This document shows, one piece after another, positions 5,162-5,563 of a stretch of DNA of 5,563 nucleotides. Source of the stretch: Lachnospiraceae bacterium (GTDB lineage Bacteria > Bacillota > Clostridia > Lachnospirales > Lachnospiraceae); contig JAFUXY010000448.1 of assembly GCA_017477005.1 (NCBI GenBank), positions 1-5,563 of the forward strand, in the 5' to 3' direction. Position 1 is the stretch's first letter. Every line of letters starts with the position of its first letter. Under the pieces are notes generated by a model. It made no database searches. It was given only the letters and a program-made list of their open reading frames with translations, and was not told the DNA's origin. Both the position numbers and the translations under genes were made by a program.

Positions 5162-5563
5162 TTGTCAGACAGTACAGTGATGCCCGATAGCACTATTATG
5201 CCGGAGAATGGGCAGTTTGCGATCGGTGATTTTACATTTAAGACGCTTCACGAGTACCGAAACGGGCAGGAGGATCTGCGCAAGATTGAAGCCATTGGCG
5301 AAGAGTTGGATGTGCATGATCCGGAGGTAGCGGTGCGGCTCTACAATATGATCCGGGCTGGTGAGATTTCCTTCAAGACAGCAATCGGCGATGATTTTGC
5401 GGCGCATGTCGCAGACATCGTCGCCGAGCGGTCGAAGGGATTCATGGACGGCGAGGAAGTGGTCCAGGAGGCGAGGAAAATGATCCGCGTCCAGTTGATG
5501 GCGGGGCTGATCAGTGCGGTGCTGGCTGTGGTGTTGTTTGCCTATTTTGGAGTTGTGCAGTAC
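5162..5563 (+). CDS. N-terminal part of a single-pass membrane protein, 3'-partial
   Basis: The frame is open from TGA 5138-5140 to the window end. TTG 5162, with AGAAGG upstream, gives 134 residues. Residues 3-14 are a doubled D-S-T-[VI]-M-P. Residues 19-26 (F-A-I-G-D-F-T-F) and 67-76 (G-E-I-S-F-K-T-A-I-G) look like short beta elements. They flank helical, charged stretches including E-D-L-R-K-I-E-A-I and D-P-E-V-A-V-R-L-Y-N-M-I. Basic residues at 105-109 precede a hydrophobic helix at about 112-131 (L-M-A-G-L-I-S-A-V-L-A-V-V-L-F-A-Y-F-G-V). By the positive-inside rule the N-terminus is cytoplasmic and what follows should be outside. From memory, this layout (a charged N-terminal domain of about 110 residues, then a helix) resembles the front of some Clostridia class B sortase-type proteins, but the decisive domain is beyond the window. 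A different extracellular domain is equally possible. GC content returns to about 50% or more, like the large gene. Confidence 0.8.
   Translation, partial: MSDSTVMPDSTIMPENGQFAIGDFTFKTLHEYRNGQEDLRKIEAIGEELDVHDPEVAVRLYNMIRAGEISFKTAIGDDFAAHVADIVAERSKGFMDGEEVVQEARKMIRVQLMAGLISAVLAVVLFAYFGVVQY

Noticed and set aside
5165..5407. 80-residue minus-strand frame opposite the membrane-protein gene
   Set aside because: The plus-strand frame has a ribosome site, a sensible start and a clear membrane helix. The minus frame has none of these.

Overview
This window holds the last part of a large, tandem-repeat, probably extracellular protein, followed on the same strand by two very small unknown genes and the first 134 codons of a membrane protein. 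All genes run left to right. Ig-like repeats built around Y-x-G and G-x-D-Y motifs, C-terminal fibronectin type III (FN3) domains, Gly/Ser linkers, G-rich Shine-Dalgarno sites and GTG/TTG starts all point to a Gram-positive gut-type bacterium. A member of the Clostridia such as Lachnospiraceae is my best guess. Coriobacteriia carry similar repeat proteins and are not excluded. Taxonomy is inference only.

Positions 1-4722: one reading frame, open from the first base, encodes at least 1573 residues with no start in view. Residues 1-1332 are about thirteen diverged beta-rich units, with the tail of another at the left edge. The first eight are irregular (about 83-136 residues apart). The last five are more regular (85-92 residues). 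Then come an FN3 domain, a 56-residue Gly/Ser linker containing six consecutive Asp, and a second FN3 domain that ends exactly at the C-terminus. There is no sorting signal, hydrophobic anchor or other wall-binding module at this end.

Positions 4723-5131: two small genes (63 or 55 aa, and 70 aa) packed with almost no spacing. They are clearly more AT-rich than the genes on either side. I do not recognise either one.

Positions 5162-5563: a TTG-started gene encoding a charged cytoplasmic N-terminus of about 108 residues, then one transmembrane helix. It is cut by the window edge, so its main domain is unseen.

The tight packing and lack of any visible terminator suggest a single transcript. 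A plausible but unproven reading is a cell-surface module: a secreted repeat protein, two small cytosolic accessory proteins, and a membrane protein whose missing C-terminal domain would face outward. No RNA gene, CRISPR array, insertion sequence or obvious promoter was seen, and no gene-free stretch exceeds 30 bases.
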